Below, piece after piece: positions 34,228-45,297 of a stretch of DNA of 64,000 nucleotides. The stretch is from NCBI GenBank assembly GCA_003550325.1, contig QKWP01000008.1, positions 282,909-346,908 on the forward strand, read 5' to 3'. Positions within the stretch are counted from its first letter, which is position 1; each line of letters begins with the position of its first letter. The translations under genes and the position numbers were made by a program. The stretch comes from Gigaspora rosea. Taxonomy: Eukaryota > Glomeromycota > Glomeromycetes > Diversisporales > Gigasporaceae. Below the pieces are notes generated by a model. It worked only from the letters and a program-made list of their open reading frames with translations. It was not told where the DNA came from and did no database searches.

Positions 34228-35888
34228 AAAGATAAGCAAGCATTACCAAAGGCAGAGCAAGCTTATTCTATAGCCCTTGAAAAATTTTTGAATGCTAATG
34301 TTACAATTATTTAATATTATTATTTCAATGTAATTTATTAATTTAATTAAATATTATTTAATAAAAAAAAATTTATTAAAAAAAATATTTTAATATGATA
34401 CAATTCTGTGCGCAATTAATTTTTTATGAATAAGTAATAATAAAGAAATATACATAATGACAAATTGATGTAATCCTAATCTAAATTATATAACTACTAC
34501 GTATTAAAAAGAATTTTTAATCAACCGTTCACTAATCTCTTCGACAAGTAATCCCTACATGGTGTGCATCTAATTCGAATGCCATCTAACCACCTTGTTA
34601 AAAACTTATCACCATTCTTTTGAAAATTATAATCTATTAAAAGAGGTCCATTCGATTACATCTTCACATTCTGTAGTTCTAATTTGAAATTCTTTAACAG
34701 AATTATCGACACCCTATTTTTGTTCGTCCATCCTTGAATTATTTTCTGTTTGACACCAAGGTTTAGATATTTGATTGGTTGTATTTTGCACATTTTCCAG
34801 AACCAAAGTCACCGAATACTAACATATACGCAGTTGTTGTAGCGTTTTGAGTTAATCCATATACTTTGAGATTGCTATTCTTTAATTGTATATTTGTACA
34901 CTTAAACATATAAATTAGAATAAAGCAACTGCAAAACTGCGAAATACAAAGAAAAAGAAACCAGCAATTTATCTGTTGGTAAAAGTAAGGCTTTGGCAGA
35001 TCATCTATTTGATTAGTAAGTGAATTGAGATTGGCGTTGGATTGATAGCGATGATATATAACATAGTCGCAGTTGTATATTAGAGGGAAAATATAAGAAG
35101 TTGGGAAGTGAAGAATTAATAATAGGGGTTTCAAAGTTAAAAATAAGAATTATAAATCGGAAAAATAAAATAGGATTCTCGAATTTTAATTTTGAAACCC
35201 CTAATACTGTAATAAGAAAATATAAGAAGTTGGAAACGAAGAATTAACAATACTATAATAAAGAAATGTAACTTAAAATCCTTGCATTCTTATTGGTCGG
35301 TTTGGCTCTGAGTCAGATCTGAGTCATGATTTTCAGATTTGGAAGTCTTGTGTAACAAAGGTTGTCCACCATGCTTAACGGATGACTAATGGAGAAACCA
35401 CTGGACGAAGATTCTAGAAGCTCTAAACCAGGCAGTCCGGATCATATGACTGCCTTCCATTTAACATACTGTGGCCTGGGCCGTTAGTCGGGACAGGGTT
35501 ATTGATGTTAACAATTTTTACTTTAAAAGTCTGATGGGGTTATTCGTATTCCTGTTCAGCTAACTTTAGGCCTTGGATAAAGATTGATGGTAGCGGAAGG
35601 CCATCATAAAGTCTGAACTTTTTTCTCTCATAGTGTAGTAATATTATTCTCTTTCGCATGTAATAATTAACACATAATATGAATAAAAAGTAAGGTCTCA
35701 GTTATAAAATGGTAAAAATAAAAAAAATCGCATAATCTGATCGCATAATTTTAAATTTATTTCGCATCCATCGCATAATCTGATCGCATAATTTTAAATT
35801 TATTTCGCATCCATCGCATAATCAATCTCAGTTCGCCCGCATAATTTACCTCATCGCATAGCATAATCCTGGACACCCTAGTCCTTGT

Positions 35889-36046
35889 TAATGATGCCTG
35901 ATGCAACTCACGTGACTCGACGCAACTGCTCACGTGACCTTAAAAACATAATGGTTGAGCTGCGTCAAGCGTCAGTAACGCAACTTATGGTTTCGTCAGG
36001 TTGCGTCAAGGTTTCGTCATTCTTCATCAGCTGCGTCAAGCATCTA
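35889..36046. repeat. Short MITE-like insertion in the minisatellite
   Basis: Ends ATGATGCCTGATGCAACT and, in reverse complement, AGATGCTTGACGCAGCT are related. It lies between GTCCTTGTTA (35881) and GTCTTTGTAT (36047), both pieces of the 46-bp minisatellite unit. GCGTCAA and CACGTGA words repeat inside. Confidence 0.5.
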
Positions 36047-36076
36047 TAGTCTTTGTATTGCTATCACAGCCACAGA

Positions 36077-36248
36077 GGCCATTTGAAGTTGATTCTTCGG
36101 TTAACATCATTTTTCCAGGACTTTCGGGAGGGGGGGAGGGGGATAAAATGAAACGAACATATGAAACGAACATTGATTGGCTGTTCATTTTCGGGGGGAG
36201 ACTTCAGCTGGGGGGTGATGTTAACCGAAAAATTAACTTCAAACGGCC
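36077..36248. mobile_element. Harbinger-like MITE
   Basis: Inverted ends of about 33 bp: GGCCATTTGAAGTTGATTCT...GTTAACATCA left, TGATGTTAACCGAAAAATTAA...CGGCC right. 172 bp with G-rich interior strands. Other copies (57727-57965, and by its ends 38276-38522) carry TAA at one or both flanks, typical of PIF/Harbinger elements; here the flanks no longer match. It is inserted in the last minisatellite unit. Confidence 0.75.
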
Positions 36249-36274
36249 TTAATTAATTAATTATATAATGTATC

Positions 36275-37378
36275 ATCAGAGAAAAAGAACTTCGTACGTA
36301 CGTACAATTTTTACAGCCAAAATTCTCGTGATCTAGTGATCGGATCTAAAAAATATGTATGCGATCACAGATCGGAATTTTGGGTTCCCAAGTTCCTATT
36401 GGTCGAACAAATTTTGTCCCTCATTGAATGAAATAAATCACTACTCGGATGGCTTAAAAATTAATGTAAAAAAGTATCAATTCGAATAATTGGTTTGTAA
36501 TTTTTATTTCCGAAAAAGTTAAATGTTTATTCAAACATTTCTTACTCATTAGTTCTCTAGCTCTTCAAAATCGAATAAAAAACACTTCGGAAGCGAATCG
36601 TTTCATCGCAAACTTAAATAAACTTATATGAGAGGACAGCCAAGTAGGAGCTAAAATTTGTTCTTATTTATTTATTTTTTATTTATTTTATGTTTTTTTT
36701 TTAAATTATGTTTTATTTTTTTTATTTCGTTTTTATTTTATTGTATTATATTTTACTTTATTTTAAATTATTTTTTTTATTTTAAATTATTTTTTATTTT
36801 AAATTATTGTTTTATTTTTATTTGCCGTATAACCAAATAACAGCAGAGAATTATTTCGAATTTTGGCCTGAATTAATCTTAATTTAAGGTATTTTTATTT
36901 TTTTAATTTTTACTTTTTTTTATACGTTGGCTGAAAAAATAGCTTCAAGCGGCCTAAGATAGGTTTAGATAGTAATATATAAGCAAAATTGCCTTCCTAC
37001 ATTTTTGATTAACACACCAAGGTAGGTCTAGACTGTCGTTTTTTGTATTTTTCAAGGGTTTCGTTCCTCATTCTTGTTTGCTTCGCCGAAGAACATCAAA
37101 TTCCTAATTTGATTGGTCAGGTGTCACGTGATTCTGCTCCGCTTTAGACGTCCCACATATAGAGCTATGTACATACGCCAGCCACTTTATAAATACTTAA
37201 TATATACTAGTAATATCTCATGCACGAAGTAATAAATCGAATTTATATATTGAATTTGATTTCTAAATAATGATAATATTTTATTTTTTTATTTTTTTTT
37301 CATATGTTCATTTTACCGGGAGGGCCGGGGGCCGTTGGGGATGATGTTAACTGAAAAATTAACTTCAAACGGTCTTAT
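36275..37378. repeat. Dispersed 1.1-kb repeat, inverted copy at 52749-54010
   Basis: Landmarks in order: CTTCGTACGTACGTAC, CCAAAATTCTCGTGATCTAG, GAATTTTGGGTTCCCAAGTTCC, GAGAGGACAGC, GGCCTGAATTAATCTTAATT, a CTTCAAGCGGCCTAAG end (near 36956), GATTGGTCAGGTGTCACGTGATTC, a CATATGTTCATTTTACCGGG block and a final Harbinger-type end near 37374. The same landmarks occur in reverse order and complement from 54010 down to 52749. Non-coding; T-rich 36660-36830 is low complexity. It carries two internal ends of the GGCCGTTTGAAG type in the same orientation, suggesting a composite of truncated elements. Confidence 0.75.
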
Positions 37379-37777
37379 AGCCATTGTCCGAAGGGTGGGA
37401 AGGGTGGGATGATAGAGCCAGCCTTCACTATAAGGCGAGTGATAGCGAAAAGAAAGATAACTTTCTTAACAAAACACCCTTAAATATCTTTTCTTTTTCG
37501 TCTTATCCGTAGTAAGTAACCCGATTTCAACAATCATATGCAATTACAATATACACCAGAGAATACCTGCATCAAACAAGATACCATAATGACTGCAAGG
37601 ACAACTTTCAAAAATCCATAAAAGGCTAATTCAACAAATTGAACATGTGATCTAATAAAGTCATCTGATCTCGCAATAATGTCACTTCGTTGACAGGCTT
37701 CTCAGGTATCATAATACAGAGTTTAGTACAGTAGTACAGGTATGTACTAAACTTTTTGGTCTTTTTTCAATATCGAT
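37379..37777. other. Flank of F-box-LRR pseudogene
   Basis: No gene; contains the presumptive former 5' region of the pseudogene. Confidence 0.4.
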
Positions 37778-38620
37778 ATGATTACATTACCGAATGAATA
37801 CTACTATGAAATGATTAATAATTTCTGGCATAATTATAAAATTTTATTTTCATGTGCATTTGTAAACCGTCAATGGTGTAAAATATTATACCAATATTGT
37901 GGAGCGAACCAGGACACTATTTTAAAGAGTAAAGAGAAAGGTTTATAAGAATACTAAGAGAAAGTTCTGTTAATTCCTTTTAAAATTACTCTATCTATTG
38001 AAGATTATTTGTATGATGGAGCAAAATTTAGCTTAACGAAAGACAAAAACAGGATAAAATACCATTAAATGTTCTTTGATTGCAATGCTTCTACGTACTA
38101 GTAAGAAGCTTAAACATTTAAGTCTTAATTGAGAATACTACTATTACCTCGATAAGCTTATATAACTTCGCTGGTGATTTTAATCTAAGACAATGGATGT
38201 ATTAGTAAAAATCGTAAAAAATTATAATTTGATTTCTCTTAACCTTAGTAAACGAATTTCGTGACCTCCTAATTAGGCGTTTGAAGTTAAAATTTCGCTT
38301 ATCGTTACTTTCAAAGCTTAAGAATAGTGGAGGAATGGGTCAAATTGAACAAACATTACGTAACATCACAAAAAATCTCCATTATTATTGGTTATTATGG
38401 TCACGAGACTTATCGAAATCTCAAAATTGTAATGGACATTCTGATTGGCTTGTTTAATTTCAGGGGGAGCTCTTGGAGCGATGGGAGAGAACGTTAAACG
38501 AAATTTTAACTTAAAAACGGCAAGGCATTATATTGAATCCGGAAAGGTATTAGAAGATATACTTTGCAAGAACAGTAAACTGAAGGATTTGAATCTTTAC
38601 TATAGTTACCCTATAAGAAA
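37778..38620 (+). pseudogene. F-box-LRR pseudogene
   Basis: It starts with a recognisable F-box remnant (MITLPNEYYYEMINNF, then FSCAFVNRQWCK), closely matching the N-terminus of the gene at 11493, but a frameshift follows directly. Later pieces match the inter-domain region (TSKKLKHLSLN near 38100) and the LRR start (LISLNLSKRIS near 38230). The LRR resumes after an inserted Harbinger-like MITE (38276-38522) with GKVLEDILCKNSKLKDLNL. Multiple frameshifts and the insertion show it is dead. Confidence 0.8.
38276..38522. mobile_element. Harbinger-like MITE inside the F-box-LRR pseudogene
   Basis: Inverted ends GGCGTTTGAAGTTAAAATTT and, at the right, AAATTTTAACTTAAAAACGGC. 247 bp. The left flank is TTA; the right flank is altered. 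It splits the first LRR of the pseudogene. Confidence 0.7.
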
Positions 38621-38830
38621 AATGTACCGTAAAGGTACGGGTTGGCGACGTAAAGGCACGGGTTTTGGTGGCACGGATTAAACCCGTATTTGGTACGTAG
38701 GAGGCTTGGATGGGTACGGATCTTTGGCCCGTGGTGAACCGTATGCCCGTACAAATTGGGCCGTTAATGGCTCGGGTTTCGCAACACTTTACTGGTCCAA
38801 ATGGCACGGGTTTTGACACGAGTAATTACG
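38613..38830. repeat. ACGGGTTT/AAACCCGT-rich block
   Basis: Locally GC-rich, with CACGGGTTTTGG-like words on both strands (38654, 38687, 38804) and TACGGG/CCCGTAC inversions. Probably a diverged non-autonomous element that truncated the pseudogene. Confidence 0.45.
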
Positions 38831-40049
38831 TGAATTAACGTGTGATAAAAAAAAATACATAAACGTAGATTACATAAATTTATATCAACAATCAATACAA
38901 TATGAAGAAACTGCACATATATCAAAATTTTGTAAGGAATTTTTTTTGTTAAGACACCCAGAGCAGTTTCATTAGTGAAATTATGAGATAGATTAGGATT
39001 TAGCGTTAGCGTTATATTGATAATAATTAAAAGTATATTTGGATTTTATTAGGTTCTATATTTTTAAATCGGGATCCCTAATTTCCAGCTTCGGTTGCGA
39101 CATCTATTATTAACTATAAATATATATAATTACGATGAGCGTTTGTTGGATTTTTGCCAGATATGGTTATTAATCACTACAGTGGATTTAGGGATGCCTA
39201 AAACTTTGGTATGTTCCTCCAAGAACTTTAAACGAGCATACTCCCAAAATTTCCTAGAATAATCTGTCCAAACTAATAATTTATGTTGATAAAAATTAAT
39301 TCACTATTTGATTTATAATTTGAACCTGATAATATTTATCATAAACTAACCTCATTTAAAGATAAAAAAAAACATGATTTTTTACTCACTCGAACCTCTT
39401 AAAACGGTCCCAATATAGCGGATACTTCATTATAATGGAGTAATTTTCTTAATTTAAAATTTTTATTATTACAATATATAACATTATAATGGATTTTCTA
39501 ATAATTGTTAAAATCTTTCAACCGATCACTTCGTAGAGTCAGGGACACGGACATTATTTGATTTAGTGTGATTACAAAAAATCGCATAATTTTACATAAG
39601 TTATATTATTTTAATGTCAGATGTATTCGTTTTATCAGCCTGTATATTTGACTATTATAAAAAACTGATTAATAATAGAATTGAACGAACTGATAGCACA
39701 AAGTGCGAGATATCTTTAGAAATATGAAAAGGGCCAAATAAATTAATTTTTATGGTATGTTAATGTGAAATAAATTAATTTTACATAGTATATTAATGTA
39801 AATATATAATGTTAAAAGTGTGAATTAAATCTTAGTAATATGTTAAAGTGCGAAATAAATTTTTTAATAGTACATTAAAGTGTAAAATAAATTAATTTTT
39901 AGTATATTAAAGTGCGAAATATTGTAATAAATATATTTTAGTATATGGTGTGTTTAAAATATGAATAATTTAATAGTATATAGTATTGCTATAAAAAGTG
40001 GCAAAAATTTGTTGATATTATTTTAATGTTTAAAACAATTCTCACCGTA
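38831..40049. other. AT-rich interval
   Basis: 39700-39960 repeats AGTGYGAAATAAATT-like words with about 50-70 bp spacing. No gene. Confidence 0.45.
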
Positions 40050-42821
40050 TCAAGTATTATGATAAGAATAATTGAAATATCTTGCCTTTTCGTGAGAGTA
40101 ATTCAAGTATAAGATATCTAAATCATTTTTAGTAAAAGTTTCCTTATTTAATGACCCACATAGGAGAGAGTCATGATTTAGGGATCCAAGTGCAACGTTT
40201 ACAATCCCATGATTACGATTATGATTTTCAAAAAGTTGATTTACAAATACAAGCTTATTTTCATCAGTGTAAATTGCATCTAATTCTGAGAAGAAAATTT
40301 TATCTCTTATGCTCATGTGATTCCATCTAACTTCTTTCTGGAACATGGTGCTTTCGGGGAAATCGTCTCTTACATAAATAGTACTTGTTAAAAATAAAAA
40401 GATGTAAGGACATTATGAAATTTGATTACATTATAATAAAAGTAGATGTATAATTACCAAATACATAATTTTACATGTTGTAAAGGTAAATTGCTACCAT
40501 TGTTATTGGTTAATGGTTTATTGCGATGTTCAGAACTGTAGACAAATAAATATGCTTGGTCCTTTAAAATAGAAAAATTTGAGCCAAATATTAATTTTAA
40601 ATCGTAAGGATTTATATCTGAATTTGAATATGTTTTTTTATCCAACATGCATGTTGACAACGTAAATTTCTTAGCTCTTGACCACTCCGTTTGATGTGGA
40701 ACATTTATTGGGATATATGGATTTATTGCATATTTTCCACTTTCATATATGACTTGATTTGACAAATTAAGATCAAAAGAATCATCTGGATATCCTATAA
40801 CAATCCATCCGATTTTAAGTTTTCTAATTTTACTTTTGGGCTTTTTTTTGCTTGGAACTCGCTGGATAATGATAACTGGAGCATCAGGGGCATCATAAGC
40901 CACACATGAAGAAAATATATGTCGATTGCGTTCTTTCATTACTGTAGAAAATATTTCACAATTTTCAATATTAGAAATATCATCTAATTTCCATCCTATA
41001 TCATGACCATATGGATCAATTTTATTTGTGGGATATTTAATTTCATCAATTCCGTCTTTTGCCCAAAAAAGATTATATATAGTCATTGATTAATAACTGT
41101 TATAAAATTTCATTTAAATGTTAATAATAATAAAATAAGAATAATAAAAAAAGGTACATACCTTTTAAAATCCGTTTCCCTAAAACTTTTAAAACTTCAT
41201 TTCGTAGACCATTTTTTAATAAGTCAAAGATCGAATAAACATTATTATATTCAATAATGTCCCAAGTATCAGAATCATTAAGTGAAGAAATCCAACGGCT
41301 GGGATCATTTTGATTGTATTCGTCTCTGTTGCCACCTTTTATTTCACGGGTAGATCTAGATTTTCCTTCTGATGACTTGATACCGTTTGCCGCATTCGAG
41401 GCCATACCTAAGCCTACATTATTATTCAAAGATGCTTGAAAATTTATTTCTTCGGCAATTTCAAATTCATCTATGAATAAAAATAATCTTTAGTAGAATC
41501 AATCGTAACAAATTCAATTTACACATAATAAGAGTGAATAATACCTATATATTTAAAATTTTTGATTTTGTGAATAACAACACCTCCGAAAGAAATGGAC
41601 CTTGCATAAAAGTGACCATAATTATTCGCAATTTCTTTAAGTTTTGCTACTTTCTTATCGCGAGTGTTTTCTTTCAACGCCTCTTTAATTTCATTTTTAA
41701 ATTCATCAGTTAGAACAATATTCCTTTTGTCTATGTCAATTGTTGCACGCTTTATTTTAATATACGAATATTTTGTGTTTGTTTCATAGAAGTTCAATTT
41801 CTCATGTGATAGCTTTTGATCAAGTCCAAATGAAATGGAAATAAATGGCAGAATGAAATTGACTTTTCCAAAGGTGATAAAATTTTTACTACATAATTCA
41901 TGAAATTCGCTCGTACATTCAAATTGAGAATCTTTATAATCAAAATCATGATATGGTTGTACTGTTGCCTTAATGATAAATGCGCGAAATTTAGGAGATT
42001 GAATTTGCTTCACGAACATAGAACCTTTATCTATTATAAACCATATCCGCATTTATTAACCATTTTTCCCAATCATGGTCATCTATTTTAAGAATATTTA
42101 ATACATTTGAGCCACGTTCATTAATATACAAAATTTCATAAAGTTTCTTCTTTTCTTCATCAATTTTCGAGATGAGAGTATTTTCATGATCAGAAAATTG
42201 ATAATTTGATCTCATACGCTCAGGATTAATGATTTGGTTGCTTGCAAGAATAGACTGAATTTGAGAAAGATTCATTGTTTTGTCTAAAATGCGTTTAAAG
42301 CTATTATGATGTGCTTTATCATGATAAATGCGAATATTTACTTCAGATTCTTGTAAAATAGTAATATATAATATGTCATTCTTAAGAAATTTTTTTAAAT
42401 TATTCGAAATTTCTTCGGTGGTTTTAATTATACTCCCATCTTGCTTCCTAAATAAGAATTCACCTTCAATAATAGTTTTCATTGTTTTACGAACTTCTGT
42501 AAGTTTGCCTTTTGGATCCAAATAGCATGTTTTTTCTAATCCATCAATATTAACATTAATACTCTTTAACAAAAATTTTACATGAATTATAGAGTTCTCA
42601 TCACAAAGTTTTTCTAAATAATAATCACTTTCACATTCGTAAGTTATTAACGTCCCATCTTTATCAACAAATTGCAGGTTTTTCGCTTCTAAGTAATCTT
42701 GTTGTTCGGCTAACTTCTTCCGCACATCTTGAAGTTTTATATTTGACTGAAACCGCATAGTAAATGCATCATCATTTTCAAATTTGAATTTGAATATTTT
42801 TTCTTTTTTAAAGAAGGACAT
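40050..42821 (-). CDS. MACPF/perforin-like domain protein (one frameshift)
   Basis: Exons inferred: 42821-41545, 41470-41162, 41055-40458 and 40383-40050, all with GT-AG introns and matching phases. A one-base shift near 42050 breaks exon 1, outside any homopolymer. The first about 240 residues look like beta-rich, ubiquitin-like modules (FKFKFENDDAFTMRF, then a second similar block). The middle carries the MACPF-like signature NNYGHFYARSISFGG. After the first intron come a Ser/Lys-rich stretch with KGGN, then WISSLNDSDTWDIIEYNNV, the usual end of a MACPF fold. The last about 300 residues (GWIVIGYPDDSFDLNL and more) are unrecognised. No signal peptide is visible, so a pore-forming role is not established; MACPF-like proteins without secretion signals form a large family in these fungi. 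The frameshift may be decay or a sequence error. Confidence 0.65.
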
Positions 42822-44227
42822 TTTCTATTAACAATTCGAATGATATATTTTGGACGTGAGATAAAATTTCACTAACTGCAGTTATATAGAAATTGTAACA
42901 TTGCAACACTTTGTGCTAGTTTAATCATTACCTATTTTATACAATACACATAATACTGTAACTAATCCAAGAGCACCAAAAAAACATCTTCGGAACCAAT
43001 TAAATTCAATCAGGCGTAACATGAAAATCACTTTTTTTTAACTTATGAAATGTATTGGTTTCTTAAGAAAAACTTTAACTTTCCCGCAAATTTTGATATA
43101 ACCTATGAATTCTGGTCCTAATCTTAACTATAACGGTAGACTCATTATTTCTTGGGATAGTTTTATATAATTATTTGACACGTAATTAACAAAGCAATGA
43201 ACCGGATCCATCAGGACAGCCTTCAAAATTACGGGTCATGAAATTTATAATAATGCTCGATTGTTAACTCATATAAAATAATGACTGTGCGCTTTATATA
43301 CACTCAATGCATTTCATACTCTAAATGCAGGATCAAGTATTATAGCTACAAAATTTAAAATAACGTTTAGCCACTTTTAACTAAAAAATAACAGCGATGA
43401 GATATATTTTCGCATAAAGATAGCTATTACAATATAAAATATTATGATAGACATTAAATTGAATAGTATTAAGCATTGTGCGAGACAATGATATCTGGCG
43501 GATTTCGTGCAACAAAAAAAATTTAAAATCGTGCATTTGTAATTGTCTTCGCTTTTGTTCGAGTAACAAACAAGTTTCATCAGAGTGTGCGATGTGCACA
43601 TAAAACTTAATATATAAAATGTATATCGTTATAGTTTTTCGTAAAGTTGCAATTTTGTCATCCATTGAGAAAAAACCCAATAGATGTGCATCCATTGACT
43701 AATTGAGATCCTTCACTGGGTTTACCACTAACTCTAATATTGAATAAAATTTTCAAAATGCTTTATAGAAAAAATGTCTTCGTAACTTTAGTTGCTGGTA
43801 TTCACAAAACTTATCCAAAAATCTTAAACTATCTAACGTATAGTACGTACGTACATCACACACCACAATGCACACTATCCATTTTCTTCCATTCATTGTG
43901 CATGATCACAAAATATTTACTCTACAAAAAATTAAAACATAAGTATACATTATCCAGAAAACACATATGATCATGAAATTATTCTTGTTATTTTTTTTCA
44001 TGTATTTGTTGTGCCTCAGATTAAAACCTGCGTCAGATGATTATCAATTGACCAGCATTAAATGATCGGCAACAACTGGCCTAAACTAACTTTGCCGTAA
44101 TTTTACCCTAACCCCTAATCTAATTTAGGACGGGTGTCAATCTAACGCAAGGATTAATATGACCTAATCTCATGTGCCACGTTAGCTTAAAAATATGAAT
44201 TGTTACACGAATAGTCTTTAGGTATGG
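42822..44227. other. Divergent promoter interval and AT-rich spacer
   Basis: Lies between the minus-strand MACPF-like gene and the plus-strand kinase-TLDc gene. Frames at 43377-43970 show no domain. A weak inverted pair (CCTGCGTCAGAT near 44026, ATCTAACGCAAGG near 44143) may mark a small element. Confidence 0.4.
42932..42941 (-). promoter_or_regulatory. TATA-like box upstream of the MACPF-like gene
   Basis: TATAAAATAG on the minus strand, about 110-120 bp upstream of the start codon. Confidence 0.35.
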
Positions 44228-44235
44228 TATAAAGG
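44228..44235 (+). promoter_or_regulatory. TATA-like box upstream of the kinase-TLDc gene
   Basis: TATAAAGG, 97-104 bp upstream of the start codon at 44332. Confidence 0.4.
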
Positions 44236-44331
44236 CGTACAGGCAGAAAATTTATTTATTTCCTAATGTGTATCTATCTCACTTCAGATGACATAAAGAT
44301 AGAAAGCGATAAATGACAATTCACCTAAAAA

Positions 44332-45227
44332 ATGGATTCTTTGATTAAAACAAAGATTAAAGAATATGGGATCCATTTTTATAGTCGTAATGAATTCACA
44401 AACGTCGAAAAACTTGCTAAAGGCGGATTTGGTACAGTACAAAAGGCAAACTGGAAACATCGTGGATTAAAAGTTGCATTGAAAAGTCTTAATGTTAGGC
44501 ATGAGAAAATCGATGTCCAGGAATTTATAGAAGAGGTTTGTAATGTACGATTCATATTAATTTGAATATGTACTCGCTTAAATATCATCTACAGTGATAC
44601 TTTTGTATTATATCATACCTATATATTTATCTTATATTTATGTACAAAATATGCATATATAGCTTCATATTCTGTTTAATATCACGAAGCACTATCATCC
44701 TAATATAAATCAATTTCATGGAGTAGCTATAGATGATGAAATTGGCCAATATTATTTAGTCCTGCAATATGCGAATAATGGAAATTTACGAGATTATTTA
44801 ATGCATAACTTTAAAAAACTTACTTGGGATGAAAAACTGCGTATGGCTATTGAAATTGCGAAGGGTCTCATACATTTGCACGAGAATCAAGAAAAAATTA
44901 TTCATAGAAACCTGGTAAGTTTATTGAAACATTAAGTATATCTCTTTTTTCAAATTGCTTGCACCGAATCCCATGATTTTTTCGGCATACTTTACGCAAC
45001 TCAATTGTTTATAGATTTACATTTGACAGGTTCATTGTTAGTGTAAATTCTCCGCATATGCAAACCCCCTTTGTACAAAATTTTATAAATATGATTTCTA
45101 AAACCTGCACATATATTTTAACTTCGTGAAATTTCAATTTCCAATAATCTTAGTTAGTTTTGTTTATAACAATTCTGAATTTATGTGATTACAGTCAGAA
45201 ACCTTGAAAAGAATTTAACAAGCTCAA

Positions 45228-45297
<70 letters not shown>

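Larger units (their letters stand above)
30402..35880 (+). mobile_element. Complete DNA transposon, 5,479 bp, 8-bp target duplication
   Basis: Perfect 20-bp inverted ends TAGGGTGTCCAGGATTATGC (30402-30421 and the complement at 35861-35880), flanked by identical GTCCTTGT (30394-30401, 35881-35888). Both ends carry clusters of the subterminal word CGCATAAT/ATTATGCG; the right side holds a tandem copy of a 42-bp block containing it (about 35730-35820). Inside are a short frame at 31048-31245, the long transposase-like gene 31499-34227, and about 1.6 kb of 3' sequence without clear genes, including a small hairpin at 35120-35208 and a 124-codon minus-strand frame at 34763-35134 with no recognisable domain. 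An 8-bp duplication with TAG ends fits hAT or KDZ-like superfamilies, but the encoded protein lacks a hAT dimerisation block. Confidence 0.9.

Noticed and set aside
34763..35134. Second protein of the 5.5-kb transposon
   Set aside because: A low-complexity, hydrophobic and Asn-rich frame with no recognisable motif; kept only as a remark.
36658..36840. Phe/Tyr-rich membrane peptide
   Set aside because: Translation of a T-rich low-complexity tract inside a dispersed repeat.
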